NCBI RefSeq assembly: GCF_001187505.1
Contig: NZ_CP012150.1
Span: 3,844,001-3,908,000 of the forward strand
Direction of reading: 5' to 3'
Origin: Mycolicibacterium goodii
Lineage (GTDB): Bacteria; Actinomycetota; Actinomycetes; Mycobacteriales; Mycobacteriaceae
DNA: 64,000 bases
Shown here: piece by piece, positions 41,437-50,434 of the stretch
Layout: each line of letters starts with the position of its first letter
Position numbering within the stretch: position 1 is the first letter of the stretch
Position numbers and translations under genes: made by a program
The notes under the pieces: model-generated
What the model was told of the DNA's origin: nothing
The model's input: only the letters and a program-made list of their open reading frames with translations
Database searches by the model: none

Positions 41437-44313
41437 CTAGGAAGCCGACGCCTTCTCGCGGGCCAGTGCCGCGGCGACGATGCCGCGCGCGGGACGGGTC
41501 CGCACTGCCTGCGGCCACCAGAACCAGCGGCCCAGCAGCGCGGCGATGGACGGCGTCATGAACGACCGGATCACCAGGGTGTCGAACAGCAGACCCATGC
41601 CGATCGTCGATCCCACCTGGGCCACCACCGTCATCTCGCTGACGACCATCGACATCATGGTGAACGCGAACACCAGGCCCGCGGCCGTCACCACCGACCC
41701 GCTGCCGCCCATCGCGCGGATGATGCCGGTGTTGATGCCCGCGGGCAGTTCCTCCTTGAGCCGGGCCACCAGCAGCAGGTTGTAGTCCGCTCCGACGGCC
41801 AGCAGCACGATGACGGCCATCGCCATCACCATGAAGTGCAGGTCGATGCCCAGGATGTGCTGCCACACCAGGATCGACAACCCGAACGACGCGCCGAGCG
41901 AGATCAGCACCGTGCCGACGATGACGGCCGCGGCGACCGCGCTACGGGTGATCAGCAGCATGATGATGAAGATCAGGCACAGCGCCGAGATGCCCGCGAT
42001 GATCAGGTCGTAGTTGTTGCCTTCCTGCATGTCCTTGTAGGCCGCGGCGGTGCCGCCGACGTAGATCTTCGAACCCTCCCACGGGGTGTTTTTCATGGCC
42101 TCCTTGGCGGCCAGCTTGATCTGGTCGATGAGCTTGATGCCGTCCGGCGTCAGCGGGTCACCTTCGTGGGAGATGATGAACCGCACGGCTTTTCCGTCGG
42201 GGGAGATGAAGCTCTTCATGCCGCGTTTGAAGTCGGCGTTGTTGAAGATCTCCGGCGGCAGATAGAACGTGTCGTCGTTCTTGGCGTCGTTGAACGCCTC
42301 GCCCATCGCGGTCTGGCCGTCCTGCATCGCGGCCATCTGCTCCTGCAGACCCTTCTGGGTCTGGTGCATCGTGAGCATCATGGTGCGCATCGTGCGCATC
42401 GACTCGATCTGCGGCGGCAGCAACGCCACCATCCGCGGCATGAGCGCGTCGAGCCGGTCCATGTCCGGCAGCAGCTCCTGCATGGCCTCGGTCAGGGTGT
42501 CCATCCCGTCGAGCGCGTCGAACAGCGAGCGCATCGATTGGCACATCGGGATGTCGTAACAGTGCGGCTCCCAGTACAGGTAGTTGCGCAGCGGACGCAG
42601 GAAGTCGTCGAAGTTCGCGATGTTGTCACGCAGTTCTTTGACGTCTTCGACCATGACATGGGTCTTTCCGACCATGCTGTGGGTGGTGGCCGCCATCTCC
42701 TGCATCAGCGCGATGGTGCGGTCCATCAACTCGATGGTCCGCTGCATGTCGTCGGCCTGCTTGAGCATGTCGTCGGCGCGGTCGAGCATGTACTTGCGGT
42801 TCATGGTCTGCAGGGTCCCGCCCATGCTCAGCTGGGCCGGGATGGTGCTGAACTCCAGCGGCTCACCCTGCGGGCGGGTGATGGCCTGGACGCTGCCGAT
42901 CCCGGGAACCCGGAACACCGCCTTGGCGATCTTGTCGATCACCAGGAAGTCGGCCGAGTTGCGGATGTCGTGGTCAGTTTCGATGAGCAGCATTTCCGGG
43001 TTCATCTTCGCCGGCGAGAAGTGGCGCTCGGCCGCGGCGAACCCCTGCTGTGCGGGCAGGTCGTCCGGCAGGTAGTTGCGGTCGTTGTAGTTGGTCCGGT
43101 AACCCGGCAGCGCGAGCAGACCCACCAGTGACAACAGGATCGTCGCCATCAGCACCGCGCCCGGCCAGCGCACCACGAACGCACCGAGGCGTCGCCAACC
43201 CCGGATCCGCATGGCCCGTCTGGGTTCGAGGATCTTGCCGAACCGGGTCATCACGGTGATCACGGCCGGGCCGAGCGTCAACGCGGCCACCACCGCGATC
43301 GTCATACCGACCGCCATCGGGATGCCCAGCGTCTGGAAGTACGGCAGCCGCGTGAAATGCAGACACAGCGTGGCCCCGGCGATCGTCATACCCGAACCCA
43401 GCACCACGTGGGCGGTGCCGCGGAACATCGTGTAATACGCCTGCTCCTTGGATTCGCCGAGGGTGCGGGCCTCCTGGTAGCGCCCGATCAAGAAGATCGC
43501 GTAGTCGGTCGACGCCGCGATGGCCAGCGTCACCAACAGCTGGGTCGCGAACGTCGAGAGCCCGATCAGGTCGTGATAGCCCAGGAACGCGACGACGCCG
43601 CGCGCCGCCTGCAGGCAGATCACCACCAGGAACAGCGTGATGAGCACCGTGATGACCGAGCGGTACACCAGCAGCAGCATGGTGATGATGACCAGGAAGG
43701 TCGCCGCCTCGATGATGCGCACACTGCGGTCACCGGAGATCTGCTGATCGTTGGCCAGCGCCGAGCCGCCGGTGACGTACACCTTGACCCCGGGCGGCGG
43801 TTGGAGGCTCTTGACCAGATCCTGCACGGCCTGCACCGACTCGTTGGCCAGCGCCTCGCCCATGTTGCCGGCCAGGAACACCTGGACGTAGGCGGCCTTG
43901 CCGTCATTGCTCTGCGCGCCTGCCTCGGTGAGCGGATCACCCCAGAAGTCCTGGACGTGCTCGACGTGCGCGGTGTCGGCCTCGAGCCGGTCGACCATCT
44001 CGTTGTAGAAGATGTGCGCGTCGTCGCCGAGTGGTTCGTCGCTTTCCAGCACGATCATGGCCGAGCTGTCGGACTTGAACTCCTCGAAGACCTGGCCGAC
44101 GCGCTTCATCGCGATCACCGACGGCGCGTAGTCGGGGCTCATCGACACCGACCGCATCTGGCCGACTTCTTCCAGCGACGGCACCGTGGCGCCCAGGACA
44201 CCGAGCAACGCGATCCAGCCGACGATGATCGGGATGGCGAGCCGACGGATCCAACGAGCTATCCCGGTGTGCTCGCTTTCGCGCGCGGCGGGACTGTCGG
44301 TGGATACGGCCAT
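41437..44313 (-). CDS. MmpL-family RND transporter (MmpL4/MmpL5-like)
   Basis: 958 residues with 11-12 helices in the RND layout. The proton-relay Asp-Tyr pairs are in [20 protein letters not shown] and [20 protein letters not shown]. The second periplasmic loop (about residues 480-680) holds a long Met-rich coiled coil ([20 protein letters not shown]) with paired Cys (HCYDIPMCQ), as in the siderophore-exporting MmpL4/MmpL5 branch. It exports a lipid or siderophore. No MmpS gene precedes it, unlike the mmpS4-mmpL4 and mmpS5-mmpL5 pairs. It is on the same strand as, and upstream of, the PBP gene. Confidence 0.93.
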   Translation of the reverse strand: MAVSTDSPAARESEHTGIARWIRRLAIPIIVGWIALLGVLGATVPSLEEVGQMRSVSMSPDYAPSVIAMKRVGQVFEEFKSDSSAMIVLESDEPLGDDAHIFYNEMVDRLEADTAHVEHVQDFWGDPLTEAGAQSNDGKAAYVQVFLAGNMGEALANESVQAVQDLVKSLQPPPGVKVYVTGGSALANDQQISGDRSVRIIEAATFLVIITMLLLVYRSVITVLITLFLVVICLQAARGVVAFLGYHDLIGLSTFATQLLVTLAIAASTDYAIFLIGRYQEARTLGESKEQAYYTMFRGTAHVVLGSGMTIAGATLCLHFTRLPYFQTLGIPMAVGMTIAVVAALTLGPAVITVMTRFGKILEPRRAMRIRGWRRLGAFVVRWPGAVLMATILLSLVGLLALPGYRTNYNDRNYLPDDLPAQQGFAAAERHFSPAKMNPEMLLIETDHDIRNSADFLVIDKIAKAVFRVPGIGSVQAITRPQGEPLEFSTIPAQLSMGGTLQTMNRKYMLDRADDMLKQADDMQRTIELMDRTIALMQEMAATTHSMVGKTHVMVEDVKELRDNIANFDDFLRPLRNYLYWEPHCYDIPMCQSMRSLFDALDGMDTLTEAMQELLPDMDRLDALMPRMVALLPPQIESMRTMRTMMLTMHQTQKGLQEQMAAMQDGQTAMGEAFNDAKNDDTFYLPPEIFNNADFKRGMKSFISPDGKAVRFIISHEGDPLTPDGIKLIDQIKLAAKEAMKNTPWEGSKIYVGGTAAAYKDMQEGNNYDLIIAGISALCLIFIIMLLITRSAVAAAVIVGTVLISLGASFGLSILVWQHILGIDLHFMVMAMAVIVLLAVGADYNLLLVARLKEELPAGINTGIIRAMGGSGSVVTAAGLVFAFTMMSMVVSEMTVVAQVGSTIGMGLLFDTLVIRSFMTPSIAALLGRWFWWPQAVRTRPARGIVAAALAREKASAS

Positions 44314-44431
44314 GGAAACCCTTGGTGCTCGGTCTGGAAGTCTCGACGCGGCGGTGCTCGCAACCGCTATCGCCCCACTGTCTTACCAGACGCCGGGCCC
44401 GCCGAGGGCCGTCCCTGCGCCTACCCGACCG

Positions 44432-45193
44432 TCAGAACTGGACCCCTCGGGTCAGCGCACCATCGACCACCAGGTTCGTTCCGGTGATGAAGCTCGCCGC
44501 GGGGCTGCTGAGGAAGACGACGGCATTGGCCACCTCACGGGGTGTCGCCATCCGCCCGGTCGGGTTGAGGGCGAGTGCGGCCGCGAACAACTCGGGATCC
44601 TCCTTCTCGATCGTCGGCCACACGCCGCCGGGAAAGTAGGTGTTGCCCGGGCTGACCGAGTTGGCGCGCACGCCTTTGGCCGCGAGTTGGTAGGCGAGGC
44701 CCTGCGTGTAGTGGATGATCGCGGCCTTGAACGTGCCGTACGGCCCGGCGGCGAAGTCGATCTCGCGGCCCGACACGCTCGAGATCGTCACGATCGATCC
44801 CGCATCGCTGTCCAGGAGGTGCGGCAGCGCGGCGTCGACCAGGCCGACGGTGCCCATCATGTCCACTTCGAAACTGGTGCGCCAGTTCTCCTGGCTCTCC
44901 GGGATGGCCAGCGCGCTGACATTGGCCACGACGCCGTCGAGGCCGCCCAGCGTCTCGACGCTGCGCGCCACCCAGGCGGCGACCGCGTCGCGGTCACCGA
45001 CGTCCACCGGCGTGCCCACGACGGTCACCCCGTCGGCGGCGAGTTCGGTTTGCGTCGCGCTGACCGCGTCGGGGGTGCGGGCGCAGAACGCCACCGCGGC
45101 GCCCTCGGCCAGCAACCCTTCGACGACGGCGCGGCCGATGCCGCGCGTGCCGCCGGTGACGACGAAACGTTTACCGCTCAAGCCAAGATCCAT
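44432..45193 (-). CDS. Short-chain dehydrogenase/reductase
   Basis: 253 residues, classical SDR. Cofactor motif TGGTRGIG near the N-terminus, the active-site Ser in VTISSVSG, and the Tyr-Lys pair in YGTFKAAI. The C-terminal VFLSSPAASFITGTNLVVDG is typical. NAD(P)-dependent oxidation or reduction of an unknown substrate. It is downstream of the acetamidase-family gene with a 16-nt gap, so probably co-transcribed with it and the isochorismatase-family gene. Confidence 0.9.
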   Translation of the reverse strand: MDLGLSGKRFVVTGGTRGIGRAVVEGLLAEGAAVAFCARTPDAVSATQTELAADGVTVVGTPVDVGDRDAVAAWVARSVETLGGLDGVVANVSALAIPESQENWRTSFEVDMMGTVGLVDAALPHLLDSDAGSIVTISSVSGREIDFAAGPYGTFKAAIIHYTQGLAYQLAAKGVRANSVSPGNTYFPGGVWPTIEKEDPELFAAALALNPTGRMATPREVANAVVFLSSPAASFITGTNLVVDGALTRGVQF

Positions 45194-45209
45194 CGCTGTC
45201 CTCTTCGGG

Positions 45210-46223
45210 TTAGTAGGAGATGGCGCCCAGTGCGCGGCCCGCGCCGCGCAGCTCGGCGTGGATGCCGCCGTAGGCCGGGGCCGCGGGCAGCAGGCGTTTG
45301 TCGATCTTCGTCACGGCGCTGTAGTTGACGTCGACGACGTTGGCGATCGGGTTCTGGGCGATCTGCGTCAGCAACTGGTAGGCGTCGTACTTGTCCAGGC
45401 CGTACAGCTCGCCGAGCCACCTGATCATCTCGACCTGACTGGCGCGCCACGCCTCCTCAAGCGGGCGGCCCGATCCGATCGCCATCAGATGCGTGTCGGT
45501 CTCCAGCCGCGGCCAGGCCGGGCCGCCGCCCTTGACCAGTTCGACGATCGCGGTGACGTTCATCGCGCCCTCGACCGCGGTGCCGCACGCCTCTCCTTCG
45601 CCCTGGCGGTAGTGGCCGTCGCCGAGCGAGAACAGCGCGCCCTCGACGTTGACCCGCAGATAACAGGTGGCGCCCGCGGTCATCTCCGGGGTGTCCATGT
45701 TGCCGCCGAACGCATCGGGCACCAGCGAGGTGCGGACCTCGCGCCGCGCCGGGGCCACCCCGACGGTGCCGAGCATGGGGTTGGCGGGCAGCGCCACCTC
45801 GAAATCGCTGCCGCGCGCGCTGAACCCCACCGTGTGGGTCGCGGGGTCGTATTCGTAGATCCAGGTGCGCTCCGGCAGCGGTTCCTGCAGTGTCGGGCTC
45901 ACCGGGACGCTGGTCAGCCCGCCGAAGAAGGGGATCAGCGTCGAGGCGCCCCAGGTGCGGGCCGGGGTGAGGTCGACCAGATGCACCGCCAGCGTGTCAC
46001 CGGGTTCGGCGCCTTCGATCCAGAACGGCCCGGTCTGGGGGTTGAGGTCCTCGGTGTCGAGTGCGGTGCTTGCCACCGAGTCGAGGCTGGTGATGCGCCC
46101 GCCGTAGGCGTCCTCGGTCCACAACGTCAGTACCGTGCCGGGCTTGATCCGCATGACGGGGTCGGCTCCGCCGAACGTGTAGTGCAGTTGCTCGACGGTG
46201 GGTACGAACGCGATGTGATCCAT
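45210..46223 (-). CDS. Acetamidase/formamidase-family amidohydrolase
   Basis: 337 residues with the FmdA/AmdA fold: VMRIKPGTVLTLWTEDAYGG, GPFWIEGAEPGDTLAVHLVD, GNMDTPEMTAGATCYLRVNV and LFSLGDGHYRQGEGEACGTA. These enzymes hydrolyse short amides such as formamide or acetamide to ammonia and the acid, often in nitrogen starvation. It is shorter than the second family member at 47470 and belongs to a different branch. The GAGGATG before the ATG fits a ribosome site. It lies between an isochorismatase-family gene (54 nt) and an SDR gene. Confidence 0.9.
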   Translation of the reverse strand: MDHIAFVPTVEQLHYTFGGADPVMRIKPGTVLTLWTEDAYGGRITSLDSVASTALDTEDLNPQTGPFWIEGAEPGDTLAVHLVDLTPARTWGASTLIPFFGGLTSVPVSPTLQEPLPERTWIYEYDPATHTVGFSARGSDFEVALPANPMLGTVGVAPARREVRTSLVPDAFGGNMDTPEMTAGATCYLRVNVEGALFSLGDGHYRQGEGEACGTAVEGAMNVTAIVELVKGGGPAWPRLETDTHLMAIGSGRPLEEAWRASQVEMIRWLGELYGLDKYDAYQLLTQIAQNPIANVVDVNYSAVTKIDKRLLPAAPAYGGIHAELRGAGRALGAISY

Positions 46224-46277
46224 GCAGACATCCTCGTATGCCGGTGCGAATTGCGCCGCGTGGACGCGAAAGCCGGA

Positions 46278-46928
46278 TCAGCGCCGAGGCATCTCGGCGA
46301 TCGCGTGGATCACCTCGTCGGTGGACAGGATCGCGCTGGCGTAGTTGGGCAGGTTCACCTCGAGCGCGGCCCGCATCTGCTCGACCGAATAGTCGGCGGT
46401 CGCGTCGCGCACCAGCGTCACCTGGTAGCCCAGTTCGGCGCCGTAGCGCACGGTGGCCTCGACGCACGTGTGCGCGATGAGCCCGACGACGATGATCTGG
46501 TGGATGCCGTGGCGTTTGAGCAGCAGATCCAGATCGGTGTTGGCGAAGCCGCTGGAGCACCAATGTTCCTGGGCCACAATGTCACCCGGCCGCGGAGCCA
46601 GATCGGGGTGGATCTCACCACCCCACGAGCCGTATTCGAACGTCCGGCCTGACCACGCGGCCCGCTGGATCGGCGCGACGTACCGCCAGGTCTCGTAGTC
46701 GCCGGGCCGGTAGCGCCGGTGCAGCGCGTAGAACACCGGGATGCCCGACACGCGGGCGACCTCGACCGTCTCGATCATGTGCGGCACACACCCGATGGCC
46801 TCGGCGACACCGCGCAGGCGGTCCCACACCTTGCCGCCCTCGGAGATGAAGTCGTTGTACGGGTCGATCACCACCAGGCCGGTTGCCCCGGCGGTGTAAG
46901 ACACTGCGGCACTCTGATCTGCAGCCAT
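46278..46928 (-). CDS. Isochorismatase-family cysteine hydrolase
   Basis: 216 residues. Fold signature VVIDPYNDFISEGGKVWDR with D22, and nucleophile C155 in GLIAHTCVEATVRYGAELGY. The third catalytic residue, usually Lys, appears to be Glu here (E121 in VAQEHWCSSGFANTDLD), which is shared by an EHW-type subgroup of the family. Members hydrolyse amides, ureas and carbamoyl compounds or isochorismate. As the first gene of the minus-strand arm of an amide cluster, an amidohydrolase role is favoured. GAGGAGAG precedes the ATG. Confidence 0.88.
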   Translation of the reverse strand: MAADQSAAVSYTAGATGLVVIDPYNDFISEGGKVWDRLRGVAEAIGCVPHMIETVEVARVSGIPVFYALHRRYRPGDYETWRYVAPIQRAAWSGRTFEYGSWGGEIHPDLAPRPGDIVAQEHWCSSGFANTDLDLLLKRHGIHQIIVVGLIAHTCVEATVRYGAELGYQVTLVRDATADYSVEQMRAALEVNLPNYASAILSTDEVIHAIAEMPRR

Positions 46929-47159
46929 TTGCTCTCCTCACCCGAGGGTAAGCGCTCAGCCGGACGGTGCGCGTCGCATCGCCCCCTTGTCACCGAATCG
47001 ATACTGGCCCGCGATCGGGTGATCTGAGGCGGTGCGCCGCAACGGGGTTCGTCCCCCGAGCTGGCCCGCGGCTGTTTTGTTATCCAACTACCGCGCCACA
47101 ACCGGCGCTCCTCGGTAAGGTTGGCTGTGTCTTCACCCCAGCGATTGTGAGGAAACCTG
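46929..47159. promoter_or_regulatory. Divergent regulatory region with candidate GlnR site
   Basis: 231 bp between the two arms of the amide cluster. GTCAC-CGAATC-GATAC at 46989-47004 fits the GlnR layout (AC-N9-AC; gTnAC-N6-GnAAC with one mismatch). GlnR is the nitrogen regulator of actinobacteria, so nitrogen-starvation control of both arms is plausible. No gene is visible here. Confidence 0.4.
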
Positions 47160-47447
47160 TTGGTTCTCTACGTGTTTCGGTGTGAGTCCGGCTGCGGCAC
47201 CACCCAGCGGCTGTATTCGATGAGTTCGCGTCCCGACGTGATCGAGTGCCCGGGCTGCAAAGGCGCGGCGCGGCGACTGATCTCGGCTCCCAACATCGGC
47301 CGCGGTGGGATCGGCATGGCGTTGCAGGACGCCACCCGGGCCACCGCGGACCGCCCTGCCGTCGTCTCTTCTCCCGCTCCGGGAGCCCGGCGACAGAAAC
47401 AGAAGGTCACCACCAACCCGCTTCACCAGAAGCTGCCCCGCCCCTGA
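47160..47447 (+). CDS. fmdB: FmdB-family zinc-ribbon protein
   Basis: 95 residues from TTG 47160, with GAGGAAA upstream. The two Cys pairs of the FmdB zinc ribbon are present (FRCESGCGTT with C-x3-C, then IECPGCKGAA with C-x2-C). The C-terminus is low complexity and basic (PGARRQKQKVTT). FmdB was proposed as a regulator of formamidase in Methylophilus. Here it directly precedes the formamidase gene by 22 nt, so the pair is an fmdBA unit. Confidence 0.88.
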   Translation: MVLYVFRCESGCGTTQRLYSMSSRPDVIECPGCKGAARRLISAPNIGRGGIGMALQDATRATADRPAVVSSPAPGARRQKQKVTTNPLHQKLPRP

Positions 47448-47469
47448 CGGCCTGCGAGAAAGAGAACAC

Positions 47470-48726
47470 ATGCCTGACGTCGTATTTCCGCTGGACTCCA
47501 CCAAGAAGTTCACCGAACAGCAGAAACTGGGTCACAACCGCTGGCATCCCGACATCCCGCCCGCGGTCACGGTCAAGAAGGGCGACTCGTTCCGGGTGCA
47601 CTGCCGCGAGTGGTTCGACGGCGCCATCCACAACGACGACTCCGCCGACGACATCCTCAACGCGCCGCTGACCACCGTGCACGTGCTGTCCGGTCCGATC
47701 GCCGTCGAGGGCGCCAGACCCGGCGATCTGCTGATCGTCGACATCCTCGACGTCGGCCCCATCCCGCAGGAAGACTCCGGGCCGCTGGCCGGCCAGGGCT
47801 GGGGCTACACGGGCATCTTCGCGACGCAGAACGGCGGCGGGTTCCTCACCGAACAGTTCCCCGACGCCTACAAGGCGATCTGGGACTTCTCCGGGCAGAA
47901 GGCCACGTCGCGGCACATCCCCGGCGTCGAGTTCACCGGCATCGTGCATCCGGGTCTGATGGGCACCGCGCCGTCGGCGGGGCTGCTGGCCAAGTGGAAC
48001 GCCCGCGAGGCCGCGCTGATCGCGACCGATCCCGAGCGCGTGCCGCCGTTGGCGCTGCCGCCGGAGCCGCGGGACGCGATCCTCGGCGGGCTCACCGGTG
48101 ACGCCTTCGCCAAGGCCGCGGCCGAGGCGGCCCGCACCGCACCGCCGCGGGAGAACGGCGGCAACCAGGACATCAAGAACCTCACCAAGGGCAGCCGGGT
48201 GTTCTACCCGGTGTTCGTCGACGGTGCGAACCTCTCGGTCGGCGATCTGCACTTCTCGCAGGGCGACGGCGAGATCACGTTCTGCGGTGCCATCGAGATG
48301 GGCGGCTTCATCGACCTGCGGGTCGACGTGATCCCCGGCGGTATGGAGACCTACGGCGTCGGCGAGAACGCGATCTTCATGCCGGGCAACACCGATCCGC
48401 AGTACTCGGAGTGGCTGGCGTTCTCGGGCACCTCGGTGACCCTCGACGGTGAGCAGCACTACCTCGATTCGCACCTGTCCTATCAGCGGGCCTGCCTGCA
48501 CGCCATCGACTACCTGACCAAGTTCGGGTACAGCCCCGAGCAGGCGTACCTGCTGCTTGGCGCCGCGCCCATCGAAGGCCGGCTCTCCGGTGTGGTGGAC
48601 ATCCCCAACGCGTGCGCGACCGTCTACATCCCGACGGCGATCTTCGACTTCCCGGTGACCCCGACCGTGGGCGGGCCGGTGAAGATCGACCCGGGTATCG
48701 GCGCCCCGCACTCGTCGTTCAACTGA
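47470..48726 (+). CDS. fmdA: Formamidase/acetamidase
   Basis: 418 residues, the standard FmdA length. Family segments: HNRWHPDIPPAVTVKKGDSF, CREWFDGAIHNDDSADDI, GWGYTGIFATQNGGGFLTEQ, GDLHFSQGDGEITFCGAIEM and GRLSGVVDIPNACATVYIPT. It hydrolyses formamide (and perhaps acetamide) to ammonia plus the acid in the cytoplasm. It follows the FmdB gene and is divergent from a second acetamidase-family gene cluster. A GlnR-like site upstream of fmdB suggests nitrogen control. Confidence 0.94.
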   Translation: MPDVVFPLDSTKKFTEQQKLGHNRWHPDIPPAVTVKKGDSFRVHCREWFDGAIHNDDSADDILNAPLTTVHVLSGPIAVEGARPGDLLIVDILDVGPIPQEDSGPLAGQGWGYTGIFATQNGGGFLTEQFPDAYKAIWDFSGQKATSRHIPGVEFTGIVHPGLMGTAPSAGLLAKWNAREAALIATDPERVPPLALPPEPRDAILGGLTGDAFAKAAAEAARTAPPRENGGNQDIKNLTKGSRVFYPVFVDGANLSVGDLHFSQGDGEITFCGAIEMGGFIDLRVDVIPGGMETYGVGENAIFMPGNTDPQYSEWLAFSGTSVTLDGEQHYLDSHLSYQRACLHAIDYLTKFGYSPEQAYLLLGAAPIEGRLSGVVDIPNACATVYIPTAIFDFPVTPTVGGPVKIDPGIGAPHSSFN

Positions 48727-48738
48727 CGGCTGCTCGAC

Positions 48739-48823
48739 GTGGTCCCGGGGCGGGGACGGGCTTTCTCTATCCTCGTCACCGGGACCACTGCGCCGCTCGC
48801 CGTGCCGCCCAGGTGGTGGTCCC
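48739..48823. repeat. Three-part symmetric repeat between fmdA and the kinase gene
   Basis: GTGGTCCCGG (48739-48748) is the exact reverse complement of CCGGGACCAC (48779-48788), and GTGGTCCC recurs at 48816-48823. The middle copy can pair with either flank. A -10-like TATCCT (48768-48773) lies between the first two, and the kinase ribosome site (GAAAGGAC) follows the third. It could be an fmdA terminator, a kinase operator or an alternating leader hairpin. Confidence 0.55.
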
Positions 48824-48852
48824 GTGCGGTCCGGGCGGTCGAAAGGACGTGA

Positions 48853-50433
48853 ATGACCCCGATGGCCTCCAACGGCGCCTCGCGCCTCGGCACCCGGTTC
48901 GGGCCCTACGAGTTGCGGTCGCTGATCGGTGTCGGCGGCATGGGGGAGGTCTACCGCGCCTACGACACCGTCAAGGGGCGCGAGGTCGCGGTCAAGCTGC
49001 TGCGGGCCGAGTTCGCCGCCGACCCGCGGTTCCAGGAACGGTTCCGCCGCGAATCGCGGGTGGCCGCGCGCCTGCAGGAACCGCACGTCATCCCGGTCCA
49101 CGACTTCGGCGACATCGACGGCGTCCTCTACATCGACATGCGGTTGGTCGAGGGCGCCAGCCTCAAGGAGATCCTGCGCACCGACGGCCCGCTGGACCCG
49201 CGGCGCGCGGCGTCGATCGTGGCGCAGGTGGCCTCGGCGCTGGACGCGGCGCACGCCGACGGCCTGGTGCACCGCGACATCAAACCCGAGAACGTCCTGC
49301 TCACCGGCGACGACTTCGCCTACCTCGTCGACTTCGGCATCGCCCACGTGGGCGGTGAGGCCAGCGTCACGATGACCGGCATGCTGATCGGGTCCAGCGC
49401 CTACATGGCGCCCGAGCGTTTCTCCGGCGACACCGTCGGCCCGCCCGCCGACATCTATGCGCTGGCGTGCCTGGTCTACGAGTCGCTGATCGGCAGGCCG
49501 CCCTACGAGGCGGGGGACTTGCGGCAGTTGATGAGCGCGCACATGTTCTCCCCGCCGCCGCGGCCGAGCATCATGCGCCGCGGCATCCCGCGCGCGTTCG
49601 ACGAGGTGATCGCGACGGCGATGGCCAAGGACCCGGCCGCCCGCTACGCCACCGCCGGTGAACTGGCCCGCTCGGTATCGGCCGCCGCGGACGGGCAGGC
49701 ACCACCGGCGCGGCCCACACCGCCCGCGCCGGGCCGGCAGCCCACACCGACCCGGGAGTTCTCCACGGTGTACCCCAACCCGGAGCACAGCGGGTTCACG
49801 CCGTACCCGCCGGCCCACCCGTCGGTGCCCGCGCCCCGGAACCCGACGCCGCCGCCCGCGCCGCCGGTCGCGGCTCCTGCCGCCGCCGCGCCTGCCGGGC
49901 CGCCGCGCAAGACGCGGTTCACCCGCACCCAGGTGGTGCTCGTGGTGGCGACGGTGGTGCTGTTCGGCATCGCCGCGGTGCTCGCGACGATGCTCGTCGG
50001 GGGCGGCGACGACGCGTCCACCCGCGACACCCCGCTGGCGCCGACCGAGCGCGCGACCGCGACATCGGAATCGACGACGACCACGACATCGGACCGGTCG
50101 GCCACCGAGAACGTCAGCGGCACCGACGAGCAGGGTTTCGTCGGCCACACCGCGCGGTGCGATTCGGACGCGACGCCCGCCGCGCTGATCCGCACGGCCA
50201 CCTCGCTGGCGATCATCTGCGAGCGCGACTCCGGCGGCTACTACTACCGCGGCGAGCGGCTGCGCGACGGCGCCAACCTGGAGATCTCCAGCGCCGAGCC
50301 CTCGGGGGACGGCTTCGTGGCGATCAATCCCTCCGACGGCGCGCGCTACGAGGTGTCACCGGAAGGTCTGACCATCATGAGCAACGGCCACGTCGACTCA
50401 TCCGAGCCGCCCGAGGAGTACGGCTCGAAATAG
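48853..50433 (+). CDS. Transmembrane Ser/Thr protein kinase (PknE/PknF-like)
   Basis: 526 residues. Cytoplasmic kinase domain at about 15-275: P-loop IGVGGMGEVY, K48 (AVKLL), catalytic HRDIKPEN with D142, D160-F-G, and an activation loop with T173/T175 before YMAPE. A proline-rich juxtamembrane linker (280-350) leads to a membrane helix at about 359-382. The extracellular part has a Ser/Thr-rich stalk and a small domain with C436 and C456, likely disulfide-bonded. The design matches the PknE/PknF group, which senses the envelope. The upstream gap has an unusual repeat. It ends one base from the convergent DUF4185 gene. Confidence 0.92.
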   Translation: MTPMASNGASRLGTRFGPYELRSLIGVGGMGEVYRAYDTVKGREVAVKLLRAEFAADPRFQERFRRESRVAARLQEPHVIPVHDFGDIDGVLYIDMRLVEGASLKEILRTDGPLDPRRAASIVAQVASALDAAHADGLVHRDIKPENVLLTGDDFAYLVDFGIAHVGGEASVTMTGMLIGSSAYMAPERFSGDTVGPPADIYALACLVYESLIGRPPYEAGDLRQLMSAHMFSPPPRPSIMRRGIPRAFDEVIATAMAKDPAARYATAGELARSVSAAADGQAPPARPTPPAPGRQPTPTREFSTVYPNPEHSGFTPYPPAHPSVPAPRNPTPPPAPPVAAPAAAAPAGPPRKTRFTRTQVVLVVATVVLFGIAAVLATMLVGGGDDASTRDTPLAPTERATATSESTTTTTSDRSATENVSGTDEQGFVGHTARCDSDATPAALIRTATSLAIICERDSGGYYYRGERLRDGANLEISSAEPSGDGFVAINPSDGARYEVSPEGLTIMSNGHVDSSEPPEEYGSK

Positions 50434-50434
50434 C

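Noticed and set aside
47407..50148. A 900-residue minus-strand frame opposite fmdA and the kinase
   Set aside because: Same cause: antisense shadow of two well-supported genes, low-complexity Arg/Gly/Val composition.
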